Source of the DNA: Phaeotremella fagi
Lineage: Eukaryota; Basidiomycota; Tremellomycetes; Tremellales; Phaeotremellaceae
Direction: 5' to 3'
Assembly (NCBI GenBank): GCA_001599715.1
Contig: BCHU01000018.1
Location: 62,001 to 126,000, forward strand
DNA length: 64,000 nt
Shown here: positions 22,819 to 34,724 of the stretch, one piece after another
Layout: the number at the start of each line of letters is the position of its first letter
How positions within the stretch are numbered: the stretch's first letter is position 1
Notes under the pieces: generated by a model
Told to the model about the DNA's origin: nothing
The model's database searches: none
Seen by the model: only the letters and a program-made list of their open reading frames with translations
Program-made: the position numbers and the translations under genes

Positions 22819-23429
22819 ATGTTCAAAATCAATATCCTTTGGTTACTCCTCCTAACAGCATTCACCAGTTGGGTCGCATACGCCGACTGTGTTGATAATT
22901 GCTACAACGCGTACATCCCCCAAACCAACTGGTGAGTCCAAGAGTAAACATCAACCAATCTTTCAACCATTGACAAGAGTCTACTAGTCCAGGTGCTAAC
23001 AACCCCTACGCTCCAATTACAGCAGCGTTCGAAGCCTGTGTATGTCCAACCGTCAACTTGTGTCATTATCTCAATTGTGTCGCAACGACCTGTAACGAAC
23101 CTATCGTCAACACTTTCTTCATTGAAGTCTGTAGACCTTACGGTAGAGGTGAGTTCCACGTCTACTCTTTCGAAACAAGACTAATGAACACTACAGTCCA
23201 ATCATGTCCTCAACCCTCAGGACTCGGTAGTCCAGCTCGTAGAATGAGTCAACATAAACCCCGTGGCCTACCAATTTCAGAATTACAAGCTAAGATTGGT
23301 CGTACAATGAAACCAACTGAGGTCATCAGAGCAGTCGAGGTTGATGAACGCGATGATACGGTTTATTATTCCACTCAGGGAAGGTTGGTTGATCCCACTG
23401 GTCATAACGATGAAGGTCTTCCACTTTAA
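22819..23429 (+). CDS. Secreted ten-cysteine protein, copy 1
   Basis: Three exons encode 168 residues. The signal peptide is MFKINILWLLLLTAFTSWVA, with likely cleavage near Ala22. Ten cysteines lie at 24, 28, 38, 55, 57, 63, 68, 73, 86 and 95, including a CVC, loosely like but not matching the CFEM pattern. A basic tail follows: SPARRMSQHKPRGLPISEL at about 102-120, with possible Kex2-type dibasic sites, then an acidic end. The protein is probably extracellular or wall-associated. Introns interrupt codon 38 and the codon after YGR. It is a tandem duplicate of the gene at 24456, with the same intron positions. Function unknown. Confidence 0.8.
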
Positions 23430-24455
23430 TCTTGATCATTACGTATGTTCATTTTCTCTTGTTTGGATTACTGAAAACTGACAGATATCTAAGGACGAAT
23501 TCTCTTTATGTTCAAATTCAGGCTCAAAGACGCGGCTTATGGACGTTCATTTCTTATGTAGTTATTTAAAATCATTTCGAATAGTTTTTAGTCTAAGAAA
23601 CTCAAGACTGAAAGTCATAGACATTAGTTCTGTCATTCTCTCTTTTCCCCTCATCTAAATTCTCACCGAAAATTTAAAACTTTTATCTTCATGTGCTTTA
23701 TAATAAGGACAATGATGTAATTCGACTCCAATGTTTTTATTGCGAATTATTGGGTTGATTGATTTATTTATCTCCAATATTAACTTAAGAACGATTTCGT
23801 TCCTGTCGCTGCGCTCATCGTGCAACAACAGAGGGACAGAGACAGTCACAAGAAGAGTCGCGTAATTGTGACATCCATCAAAGATCTTGCACAGTGGGAT
23901 TTCTGAAACGTTGTGTCAAAGATCAATAAGTAAAAATAGGTTATTTGTAATTGATCGTTGATGCGCCCTTTCTCCATCAAAAAGGGAAAGCGGGAATTAA
24001 TTTGATGGGCGCAAAGGATACATCACAATAGACCAGGACTCGTGTGGTTAGACTTAGAGAGTGAACCTCTTTACGTTCGACTAGCATTTATGATGGATGA
24101 TTGTACAAGGTTTTTTTACAATCGTAAGTACTGTAACTGTACGAGTATGTTGTTTTTGGTGAGAATTTGAAAATGATTGAATAAGTTGGACAGTTGTTGC
24201 TAATTGTAACCTACCTTCTCAAACGACTGATGGTAACTGATTTCTGAAAGGATAGCTTTCAAATGTTGTTACACCGTGCGATCAATCAAGCGGCCCTGTT
24301 GTGATGGAGTTTGGATTTGAATTCCTGAATACGACTTATTTGAAGTAGAACACGTCTTAGATTCTCTCTCAACAACAAGTTAATAACCACGCTCTTTAAT
24401 CTAATCTTTCACTTCCCTAATCTTTAAACCCACCTGTGTACATCTACCAGCAAAG
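23430..24455. other. Spacer between the two secreted-protein copies
   Basis: 1.0 kb. The 3' flank of copy 1 (about 23540-23600) resembles that of copy 2 (about 25180-25330), sharing tcgaatagtt and similar AT-rich sequence. The right part carries the copy-2 promoter. An imperfect hairpin lies at about 23966-24013 (gcgccctttctccatcaaa against tttgatgggcgc). No gene is seen. Confidence 0.45.
24272..24289 (+). promoter_or_regulatory. Conserved upstream element, copy 2
   Basis: Exact recurrence of the 18-mer found at 22609-22626, here 184 bp before the ATG of the second cysteine-rich gene, with gaaaggatagct 26 bp upstream. Confidence 0.45.
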
Positions 24456-25075
24456 ATGTTCAAAGTTCACATTCTTTTCTTCCTCCTCCTCACCATGTTT
24501 ACAAGCAATGTAGTCTACGCAGATTGTGTTGATGATTGCTACAACGCGAATATCCCACAAACCAGCTGGTAAGTTCCCACATCAAGTCTCAGTTCTCAAT
24601 TTTCACGAACCTCCTACTAACATGAAATTTTGATGTTCTGTAGTCCCGGGGCCAACGATCCTACCGATCCTATCACCTACGATTTCGAAGCCTGTGTCTG
24701 TCCAAGTTCGAATTTATGTCTTTATCTACAATGTGTCCAACAAAACTGTGGTGAACCAACAGTCAACAGTTTCTTCGATGCCGTCTGTGTTCCATTTGGT
24801 GGAAGTGAGTCAGTCTTTATCACAAATAATCATATACTGATATATACATTATAACAGTTGGATCATGTATTCGACCATCTGGTGGTTTGAGTAATCCAGC
24901 TCGTAGACGTAGTCAACATAAACCCCGTGGTTTACCTATTTCAGCTTTACAAGCTAAGATCGGTCGTAAAAATAGACAACCTGAACCACTTACCAGAACG
25001 ATTGGAGGAGTCAAACGAGATTTCCATGACGGTTATATGAACAAGGGTATCTTAGATCCATCGGTTGTTGTTTAA
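24456..25075 (+). CDS. Secreted ten-cysteine protein, copy 2
   Basis: Three exons encode 163 residues, paralogous to the gene at 22819. The signal peptide is MFKVHILFFLLLTMFTSNVV. All ten cysteines fall at exactly the same residues as in copy 1 (24, 28, 38, 55, 57, 63, 68, 73, 86, 95). The best-conserved stretch lies beyond the cysteines: PARRRSQHKPRGLPISALQA, then KIGR, at about 106-128. The extreme C-terminus has diverged. Introns are in the same places and phases. The cysteine core and tail suggest a processed extracellular protein; no function can be named. Confidence 0.8.
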
Positions 25076-25501
25076 GCCCTACGACAAGGTGAGTTTTGTT
25101 TCTTTCTAAAGAGGTTTCAGGTTATCAGTAGTGTTAATTGTTGAACAGATTTATTGTTTGTTTTGTGACGGCCAGCAATTCATGGACTTTCGTTTCTTTT
25201 TACAGTTATGGTGTGATTTTGTTGCACGCATACAAATACTATCTTTAATCGGTCTCATAGCGAGATCGGCAGACTTTTATTCTATGTAATTAATTTGGTA
25301 TCGAATAGTTATTCAGTATATAGTTTAATCAATGGACAATGCTTTTAGTTAGTAGCATGGTTAGTCACCACTTACAGCCCTTGGCATTGTTGAACCGACA
25401 CTTACCGATACCGATGGATACTCCTTCCATAGTCTAAGTCGGGACATTGTTTGGTTTAAAAGCATACCCAGAGGAAATGGTATCCATTCCGTCAACACAA
25501 A
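25076..25501. other. Intergenic spacer
   Basis: This 426-bp spacer holds the 3' flank of the second cysteine-rich gene and the promoter of the dehydrogenase-like gene. Nothing further is recognised. Confidence 0.3.
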
Positions 25502-27381
25502 ATGCCTTCCTATCTATATGGACTCTCTGAACGAGAAGTATTGAGAGTGAACTACGATGTAAGTCAACGTTCGGTATCCGAAAACTAAGTTCAGACAACC
25601 ATCAATGATATCCCTTTATCAACTTCGATAATCCTTGGTCCACTATCTTGGAACACCATAACAAAACTATCTTCCAGAAATGAACTAGCCCATATAGTTC
25701 CACTTCAAAGTGTGGATGAAACTCCCAGAGGTGTCTGGTCAGGTAACCTCTCCAAAGACGTTATTGGGAAACTTGAAAATCTCACGTTTATCAGTGATGA
25801 CTTGACTCATGCGACTGGGTATCAATTGGTTGAAAGTTCTGCTACTGCTGTACAAACTGCCTTAGCTGCGTAAGTGTATCAATTTTTTCAGTTGACTGAT
25901 GACTGATGTAACCAGGGAAGCATGGTCGTTAGGTCTTGCTTCCAAAATCGATCCAACCATTTTATATACTGCGATAGCAGGTGCAGCAGGATCATCTTGG
26001 TCGTTCAAAGCTCTCATTCCTAAATTACTCAACGATTCACCAGTAGATGTAGAACAGAGTTACGAGGAAGCCAGACAGGTTTTAGTAAGTCTTCGTATGA
26101 TTGCACGATTAACGAAAAGATTAGAGCATTAGATGTCGCATTTCAAAAAACTTATTGGGCACCACTCATGGCTTTAGCTCAACAACTTTACTCATTCGGT
26201 TCATGTCCCAAAACAGCTTCTAGTATCCATTTCAATAAAATCTATCCACAACATGAACTTTCACCTGCACCAAAACCGGTTGTTGAGGGGTTGGGTAAAC
26301 CGAAGAAAATTGGGTTTGTGGGGCTAGGTGCTATGGGATATGGAATGGCTAACGGTGAGTTGAAATTTCTGTTAATACGCTGATCGTTGTATGGGTAGTT
26401 CTTTTACGAGCTGGTTTACCTGTTCAAGGATATGATGCTTGGGCACCTTCATGTGAGAAATTCGTGGAAGCTGGTGGTCAATGTGCTGGGTCTGTCGAGG
26501 AATGCGCATCAGATTGCGATGTTTTAGTGTTGATGGTCGTTAATGCGATACAAGCTTCAGAGGTCCTCTTCGATCAAGGAGGTGTGAAAGGTAAGCAAAC
26601 AAATCTCCAGGATAAGCTAACATAGCAGCACTCCCAAGTCAAGCAGTTATACTACTTAATTCAACCGTCTCCCCACGTCAAGCCGAAGACCTCTCTAATC
26701 GCGTCAAAGCTCTTCGTTCAGATATTTATCTAGTAGATTGTCCTGTATCAGGTGGTACACCCCGAGCAGCATCTGGAGATTTAACAATTCTAGCTGCTGG
26801 ACTTGAAGATGCTGGACCGAAGAAATTCGAGGCTCTAGCTGTGCTTCGTGCTTTTAGTGCTACAGAGGGTAGAGTAGAGAATCTATCTTTGATACCCGGT
26901 GGACCTGGGAAAGGGGCAGCTGTAAAACTGGTTAACCAACACTTGGCTGGTATGTTATGTTATTTGAGAATACGCTGAATGGACTTAGGAACACATGTAT
27001 CAACCGTGATGGAATGTTTGACATTCGCCAAAGCGCTAGGCTTACCACTTCGCTTAACTCGTGAATTGATACTAAATGGTCCAGGATGGTCATGGATGAT
27101 GGGACATCGAGGTAAAAACATGTTAGACGGGTTGATCCAACCCCCCACCTCTGTTATCAACATGTTCGTCAAAGACACTGGAATAGTTATTACTGAAGCT
27201 GCTGATTTGGGTGTACCACTTCCCTTGGCTGCTCATACGAGACAGCAGATGCTTATGGGTAAAGCTGCTGGGTGGGGCGGGGATGATGATAGCAGGTAAG
27301 TTTTCGATTGGGTTGGAGCTGATAGGTAGTTTGGTTAGGATTTGGGAACCTTTGGGACAGAGTGTTACTTGTGATCCGTAG
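25502..27381 (+). CDS. 3-hydroxyisobutyrate dehydrogenase-like oxidoreductase, N-terminally extended
   Basis: About 530 residues in about eight exons. The C-terminal enzyme is a beta-hydroxyacid dehydrogenase. It shows the NAD(P) motif KKIGFVGLGAMGYGMAN, NSTVSPRQAEDL, the substrate loop DCPVSGGTPRAASGDLTILA, the catalytic-lysine motif GKGAAVKLVNQHLAG and GPGWSWMMGHRGKNM. It resembles L-threonate/HIBADH-type enzymes. The first about 240 residues look like a second, degenerate copy of the helical domain (HATGYQLVESSATAVQTALA; FKALIPKLLNDSPVDVEQSY) without a Rossmann fold, suggesting an ancestral tandem-domain protein that lost its first NAD domain. A 35-nt intron after EARQVL is the smallest I accept here. 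Confidence 0.8.
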
Positions 27382-27561
27382 ATCTGGTCCAAGATGTCAT
27401 GTAACTCAATACAATACTGTCGTCAATCATCGAATCCAACAATGTCTGGTTTGAGCCCATCGTTGAGACAGCAACATACATTCAATCATATACCTACGTA
27501 ATTATAATAAATTTCAATTCAAACAAGCTCAAAGCTCTTTTACTTTTAACAATGGAACATT

Positions 27562-29951
27562 TTAAGAAGGAGGTGCCTTCCCACCTCTACCCAAGGCACC
27601 ACCAGTGACAGATCCACCAGCGATAGGTCTAGAAAGTTTGTTGGCTTTGTCTTTAACGACGAATGTGGCTAGTAAAGATTCGTTGGTGTTTCTGGTTCTG
27701 ACATCTGGGATACCGTAGTATTTGGCTGTGGCGTTGGTACGTGATAGGAAGAGTTCGACTATTTTACCATTTAGTATCATTACACATTTTGCAAAAAGAT
27801 GGACACTTACAGTAACCACGAGTGGCTCCTTCTGTCCATTGAAGTTCTACGTTTTTGTCGGTAGCGTTTACGAGGGTTTGGGCGACGTTTTGGTAATATG
27901 CTTTTGCGTATGGTGCATTTGCAGCTATAAATTGGTCAGTATCTCCACAAATCCAGGAGTTTGACTTTGATATTTACTGGCGTTGTAACCGAAAGATCTA
28001 GTTTTGGAGTTAGTACGATATCATAACCTGTTCCTGACATCACTTACGATGGCGAAGATACACCTGTACCAGCGAATTCTACACCCAAAGCACCTTTCCC
28101 TGAAACTGGATCATATCCTGTTCTGTTATCGTATGCAATATCGGATACCCAGTTGGCACTGTTGAATGATTAGTTTACTAGATCTAAACTCCTGCTTTTT
28201 GAGAGACAACTTACTGAGAGTCTCCGGAGATGACAATGACATTATCAATCTTGTTATCATGGATGGTATCAATGACACGTCTTCGGTTGGCTTCGTATCC
28301 ATCCCAAGCGTCAACATCATCTACTGATTCAAGATGGGCAACTAAGGATGTTTCAATTTTCATCCTGGATTGAAAGTGATGGATGTGTACTTACAAACGA
28401 TTTGTTGACCAACAATTTTCCATTGAGCTCCTCGAGTGGATGCGTTTTTGAGTTGACCGTAGAACCAGTTCTCTTGTCTTCCACCCATTAATGAACGGGC
28501 TTCATCGTCTTTGATAGCTTCGACACTGGCGGCTGTCACATAGTCAGATCGCCTTCCTGGAGGAAAGATATAAAGTCAAACTCACTGTTGTAGTATAAAT
28601 CGGTCAAATCTCTGTTATATTGTCTAGTATCTAACAAAATCAAATCGGCAAGAGTACCAAATTTGAAAGTTCTGTAAATACGTAATCTGTCATCGGTTTC
28701 AACCTGTCGAGTCGTCAGTAACAGAACTAGAACATCAAACTGTAACGTACAGTTCTGATGGGTAACCATTCGAAATAGGTTTTAACAGCGTTAGCCTTTC
28801 TTTGCGTGAAACTCGTCTTCTCATAAGTACCAGCGATGGTATCGTTGGAATCAGCACTACCAGATTTCCAGGTGTTGTCAGCGACCTCGTGGTCGTCCCA
28901 GATAAGTTGCCAGGCATGGGTTTGATGGAGGAGTTGGAGATCTAGATCTGATCTGTAGGTCTTGTAACGTTGACGGTAGTCGTCCAAGGTGAAGAGTTCG
29001 TGGTTGGGTTGGGGGACACGGTTTCTGGATGAGTATAGTAGGTTAGTGGTCTTGTTTATGGGGAAGGGATGGGACTTACATGTTACGACCGTCTCCGTAA
29101 CATGCGTTTTCGTCGCTGCATCCGTCTCCTTGGTATTCGTAGATGTAATCACCTGTGAACGTTAGTTTGAAATCACTTTCGGTTTTTTGGTGGACTACTT
29201 ACCAACGTGTACAGCGTAGTCAATGTCATCACGACGAGCAGCGTTACCATAAGCGTTGAAGAAACCGAATGGGTAGTTTCTGTGAAGCAGTCAGTGAGAT
29301 TTACCGACAAGTAGGACTTCAAAAGTACTCACGAGCAAGAGTAAACTCTGAAAATTGATCAGTAAAAGTATCTTATACAGGCAGAGTACCAGGACTTACG
29401 CAAAAGACACAGAATCAACAGTAGCATCAGTCTCAACAGGGATAGTCTTGAATCGACCAACAGGCGAAGCATTCGATTTATCGGCACAGTTGACGAATCG
29501 GTAATAATAAGTTGACAATGGTTTCAAACCACCAGCTTCGACTTTATAGGAATAATCGACATCGGTTGTTGTCCAAACTTGATTGGCAGAGATGATATTC
29601 GAGAAACTATCGTTTTTGCTTGATACTTGCCATTCGAGACAGATTGGTCGGGGGTCTTGGGTAGCTGGAACGGGGTGGGTCCAGAGGATGACCGAGTTTG
29701 GTACTAACAATTGTTAGTAGGGATTCGTGTTCGTCTAAGCTATTGATGTACTTACATGGATCACCTGAAGCTACACCATACGGGAATGAAAGTTTCCCAT
29801 CATAATACTCCCAACGTTTGTGATTAGCTTTGATTTGGTCTCTGGAATGTCCCAATTGGGGTGCACGGTATGAAGGTGAGTTATAAGCCAAGTTGTGATC
29901 AAGAGATGCTAAAGCAACTCCAGCTAAGGACATTAAAACCAAGAACATCAT
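27562..29951 (-). CDS. Secreted PhoD-type alkaline phosphatase/phosphodiesterase
   Basis: A many-exon minus gene of about 550-600 residues. It starts with a signal peptide (MMFLVLMSLAGVALA; ATG at 29951, or 29948). The order matches the PhoD family: an N-terminal Ig-like domain (FPYGVASGDP; ILWTHPVPA; YYYRFVN), then metal-binding motifs in VHVGDYIYEYQGDGC, QLIWDDHEVADNTW and VIVISGDSHANW. A C-terminal beta region follows. It should act outside the cell or in the vacuole, releasing phosphate from esters or diesters. The C-terminal tail is Gly-rich (GGSVTGGALGRGGKAPPS). The 3' end is 180 bp from that of the convergent dehydrogenase gene. Confidence 0.88.
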
Positions 29952-31219
29952 TTTGGGATAGTGGGGGATAGATTCTTGAGCTGTGATCGATGGATCTGTC
30001 CATCTTATGTACCAAATACAGGATCATCGTCAGATATTGATTGCTCATCGTTCGAACGTTTTGATGCGGGTAGACTAGATGGTGATTATTCGAGCACGTT
30101 TGTGTTATGATTTCATGTAAGTACCGGTACCCTGTTACATGAGGATCGTTTCCATAGCATTTACATACGAACGTGACAGAATGAAAACCATCGACTACGA
30201 TTGGGTGCTTACTTAACGATCGTAACGTGCGGTACGAAGTATGTAATCTACCAGAGTACGCTAGTATTGGATTTTCAGGGATTCCCAACGTCAGAGGCGT
30301 GGAGAGATTCTTGGCAGTAAATCAAAATAGTCATCCAAGTCGTCGAAGATGTTAGTAGTTGCTTCCATTATCAACTGTGGAGTGTCGAATGGACATGGAA
30401 ATTGCCCAGGAAATGACCTACCAAAAATGATCTATGGCAGCGATACTGTACATAGACGTATAAGGATGATGACACGACGCTCTTTGGCTGCTGTTCCTGA
30501 TTTGATATCGATCAGTACCTGAATATGAATTCTCGGTATGTTTTTACGGGAATCCTTTGTGAAGAACCGTATAAGTCGGAAAATCGCCTAACTTGTTGGG
30601 TAGACGTCTTCAAAAAATACACCGAACTTTCACATGAAACCCACTGCCAGTAGTTCCTTCTAGGGTCTCCCTATGATATCAACTTACAGGATTCCATTAA
30701 GGAGTGTAGATGTAAGATTTTCATAACAACACTCTCTGGATCTTCCTCTTAGCCTTGACCTCAATGGGAACACATTGATACTACTGCGTGGTACCGTCTT
30801 TTATGAGGATGAATAGACTTGTTTAGAACATACTGCACAAGAATATACAAAATATAGTCGTGGCGCCACCAACATTGTTGCATCTACTATAACTTCATTG
30901 AGTATATAGATCAGAAACGTCTTTTCATTGGATTTTTTCTCAGGTGAGCATATGACGAATAGATGCTGATATGTGATCCAGTGAGGATTGATCAACAGAA
31001 GGAACGATCAACATTTTACTTGCTCCACCCACATTGTGGACATTCTGAAACTCGTGCTGTGTTACTGTGTGCCACTGATGGTAACCAAGTGAAGCTAAAG
31101 CTACTGTATAAAATTTGATCATTTCACTTTTACTTCTTTTTCTTCTATTCATTCTTTCTATTATCCTTCTTTCATTCTTATAGTCTTGATCTACTTTATC
31201 CTAAAGCATCATCCAAGCA
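29952..31219. promoter_or_regulatory. Divergent intergenic region
   Basis: This 1.27-kb spacer lies between the PhoD gene (minus) and the TPR/SET gene (plus). A TATA-like tataaaattt lies at about 31106, followed by a long pyrimidine tract (31125-31190) typical of a plus-strand leader. A minus-strand frame at 29899-30288 overlaps the PhoD start and lacks support. No other gene is seen. Confidence 0.4.
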
Positions 31220-34200
31220 ATGGCTTACAGAGCAGGTTATCCACCTCGATTTAGTCGACCCGATGTAGGCAGAGACGCTCTAGTCTCAGTAGCTACCGTC
31301 CAGAGGATCCATCAACCAGGTTGCTACTACCAACTCCTAGTCGATTTTGGTCATGACGATAACCGTCCAAAGACTGGTCCTACCATAACACTTGTTCCAT
31401 TAGAAGAGCGATCTTATGGTCATATCAACTTCATGATCGACGGCTACTCACTTGCTGCTGATCGAACATTCCTACAATTGTTCCCTTACACTTTTCAAGA
31501 CCGACTTGATCGTATCAACCAAGTTCGTGACTGTTTTACTAAACTTCATAACGAAACGGGTCCAACTGGTATCAACACTTTTAATGTTCTCGCACCATTG
31601 ATGTTATCCAAGATGTTCTTGGATGAAGCTGTCAAGCATGGGTTTTGTGATTGTATTCATAACTCCGGAGCATGCTGGGATAGACTTGGTAAAGAAATCA
31701 CTTTTGATGTAAGTGGATTCCTTTGAAATTTGTGAGATGATCCTTTGTTGACTAGCTCTGTACAGCTTGACGTGTCACTGGTCAAAAAGAAGGATCTATC
31801 TTTGGGACTTGGCAATGAAACATTGCCCCATCGCGATCAATTGGACGGAATCGGTCGACACATGCACAAACTGGTAGGGGAAGCTAACACTTATGTAAGT
31901 TTGTCTGAGTTTCAATCTAGCTGATGTCTTCAGCGTAATAAATATCGACAAAATAACCCAATCCACATTCAATCAAACGATCGACAAGCTCTTCTCAATT
32001 ACTACGAAGCTCACCCTATCAAAGCTCATGTCCCAGCCAAAAAAGGTGACAACAAGCTTGTGGAGATTTTTATGGATGATGATCTATCGGCACCCAGCTC
32101 GACTGCTTCTATCAATAGTTTACGTGAAGTTCTCATTGCTGATCTTAAATGTCCCACCAAAAATCAAGGTATGCCAGTATTTCTAATTATTCGCATGACT
32201 TCTTACTCTCCGAAAAATAGGTACTGTGCTGTACGGTAGGGTTCTCACCAGAGCGATCCCCTTCTCTCTTGGTATCAAATTGTATGTGCCTGTGTCAAGC
32301 TAAACTGACACCTCAGTATGTTTGAAGATCGAAATGGAAATTCAATCCCAATGACTCTCGAATACCCACTTCCCAAACCAGCAATCTGTTATCCTCAAAA
32401 TCTTCTTGACGCTTTATATCCAATCGGTACCGTCATCGCTATCAAAGAACCTTGGATTCGTTTTGCGCCTACCACCACTCTCCCAGAGGTTTATGTTAGT
32501 TTATCAGTTGATTTGGTTGAAATTCAGGACGAAGGGAATTTGGAATGGCAATACCCATCTTATGTAAGTGAAGTGATCGAAGTGTCAGACTGATCCTAAT
32601 ATGACCAGGGCATACTACCAAACGCAGGAGATCTGAAAGATCTTGGTAACACGGCATCAGGTTCAGACCCCTTGGTACGTATCTGAGAACTACCTAGCTG
32701 ATGGGAAGCTCGCCTTCATCTACTATAGTCACGGATTAGTCTATTGTCCCACTGACGATAACCAACTCCGTATCGCTCTTCTCTTGAATAGAGCCAAGGT
32801 CGCTTTGGATTGTGAACGTCCCGGTCAAGCTTGGAGAGATACTGTTGCTATAGAAAAGATCACCAAGAACCTCGATATAACCCTTTCGTCCGCTCAACAA
32901 CATAAGCTCGTTTATCGAAAATGGTTGCAGCTAGGCTTCTGGATATGCTCGATATCGCCAGTGATATCGCTAAACAAGCAGTTGAAATGAAGGTTTCCAA
33001 ATCCATAGGAACCTCTCAACTTATCAAGAAAGACATCGAAGACAAATTCACTAGAAATGCAGATTTCCTGCAATGGCCGGTGAAACAGAAGTTGGTGCCA
33101 GGTAAAGGTTACGGTACATTCGCTACACGAAAGATTTTAGCTGGAGAAACAATTTTGAACGATCCCGAATTCTATCATGCGGAAGTTGATCCTAAAACAC
33201 CATACGATTTCATGTGGGAACCAAAAGGTTCACATGCAAGGACTTCGCTGACATGGTATTCCTTGTGCAAAGTCTTGGATCTGATCAATGACGATCCAAG
33301 AAGATTGAACGCTTTGGTTCCACTTCATCCTCGAACGGAATCTTCTTCTGATAAACAACGTCAACCGAGTATCGTCGAAAAACCACTTGATCAACAAGAC
33401 TCTGTTGATCCCTTGTTGATTTTCAGAAAACTCAAATCTAACTGTGGTGGGTCCGAGTGCAGAATTCCTGGAAACAGCCGCCTGGATTTTATTGGAAGGG
33501 AGAGAAGTGGACAGAATCTTCATCCTAGATTCTCTGGATTAAATCATTCCTGTCTACCCAATTCCTTTAACGGTCCAACTGACCGCAACGTGAGTAGAAT
33601 CAGCTCAACGCTATATCAATGTACGTTATCTGACAAACTTCGTTCAGTTCAAAAGAGTCATCGCATCCCAAGAAATCGAATCAGGTCAAGAAATCACAAC
33701 AAGCTATCTCGATGGTGGTCTCCCATTTTCGTTTCGTGACCGAAACCTCAAAGGCAACTGGGGGATGACATGCGATTGTGAAATCTGTGTCGCTGATCGA
33801 TCAGACGATCACAAGAAGAGATTTTCGTTGATGAGTAATGAATGGTTACGAATCAAGAATTCAAATGATGTTCATACTCTTTTGAACTTTGCTGAGAAAG
33901 TCGACGAGACTTATCTCAAGGGAAGAAACGTCAAACCAGAACTCGCAAAGGTGTTGTTCCGTATCTTCGAGATTAGAAACCTCTCCATGAAACCTCAAGA
34001 GTTGTTTGATGTGAGTGGAGGTAGTTTGGCTAATCAGATTATTTACTGACTGGCTGCTACTGTAGTTGGGTATACGCGCTTTGACTGCCATCGGGTGTGT
34101 CACGTGTAATACTGCGCAGACCAAGAAACTCGAAAGATCTATCAAATCTTTCCCGGCAGATGGATGGCTTCATGACACGTTGACCATGATCAAAATCGTC

Positions 34201-34724
34201 GATACCGTCATCTCTGTTATCCAATATCTACCAAAGGGACCACAAGTGAGGCATCTATTTTCTCGTCATGCCACTAAATATTGATTTACTTTCTTTAGCG
34301 TGACCGACTCCAGATCTTATGGGACGGCACTAAGGTCTACATGAAGGAATTTTCGGGAAGAATTTCGAATATGCGTAGCTCTCAACCACAAAACAGTAGT
34401 TCCAAACCCAGCATCCCCAAAAGCACCGAAACCAAGAAACAAGATAACACGTTCAAAATTGATCAAACCTTCAAATATAATCCAGATGATCTACCGGATC
34501 CATCAAAAATCGCCGAATGGAAGAAAATGGCTGATGAGGCTCCATTCCAACTTAGCGATTACTATGTTGGAAATAAGATTGTAAACGGTAAAACGGCTGC
34601 TCATTATGATTTCACGGGTAATCCCGAATTGGGAAAGCTCTTCCAAGAGATCAACGAGATCAGAGAAGCTAATGGAGGACAATTGAGTTTGAATGACTGC
34701 ATGAGACAGATGGGCATGAATTAA
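31220..34724 (+). CDS. TPR- and SET-domain protein, with apparent frameshift
   Basis: About 1000 residues. The N-terminal region includes a beta domain seen in fungal TPR/SET proteins (GTVLYGRVLTRAIPFSLGI; ALYPIGTVIAIKEPWIRFAP). TPR helices follow (LKDLGN; IALLLNRAKVALDCERPG; ARLLDMLDIASDIAKQAVEM). The SET domain has GKGYGTFATRKILAGETIL, LNHSCLPNSFNGP and SGQEITTSYLDG, then a CxCxxC post-SET (TCDCEIC). It is a probable lysine methyltransferase; the target is unknown. Two problems appear. The frame changes at the A4 run 32918-32921, where one extra A would join KLVYRK to MVAARLL. The join near 32645-32695 is also ambiguous. Both may be sequencing errors. Confidence 0.75.

Noticed and set aside
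29899..30288. 129-codon minus frame upstream of PhoD
   Set aside because: It overlaps the PhoD signal-peptide exon in another frame and has no recognisable content.
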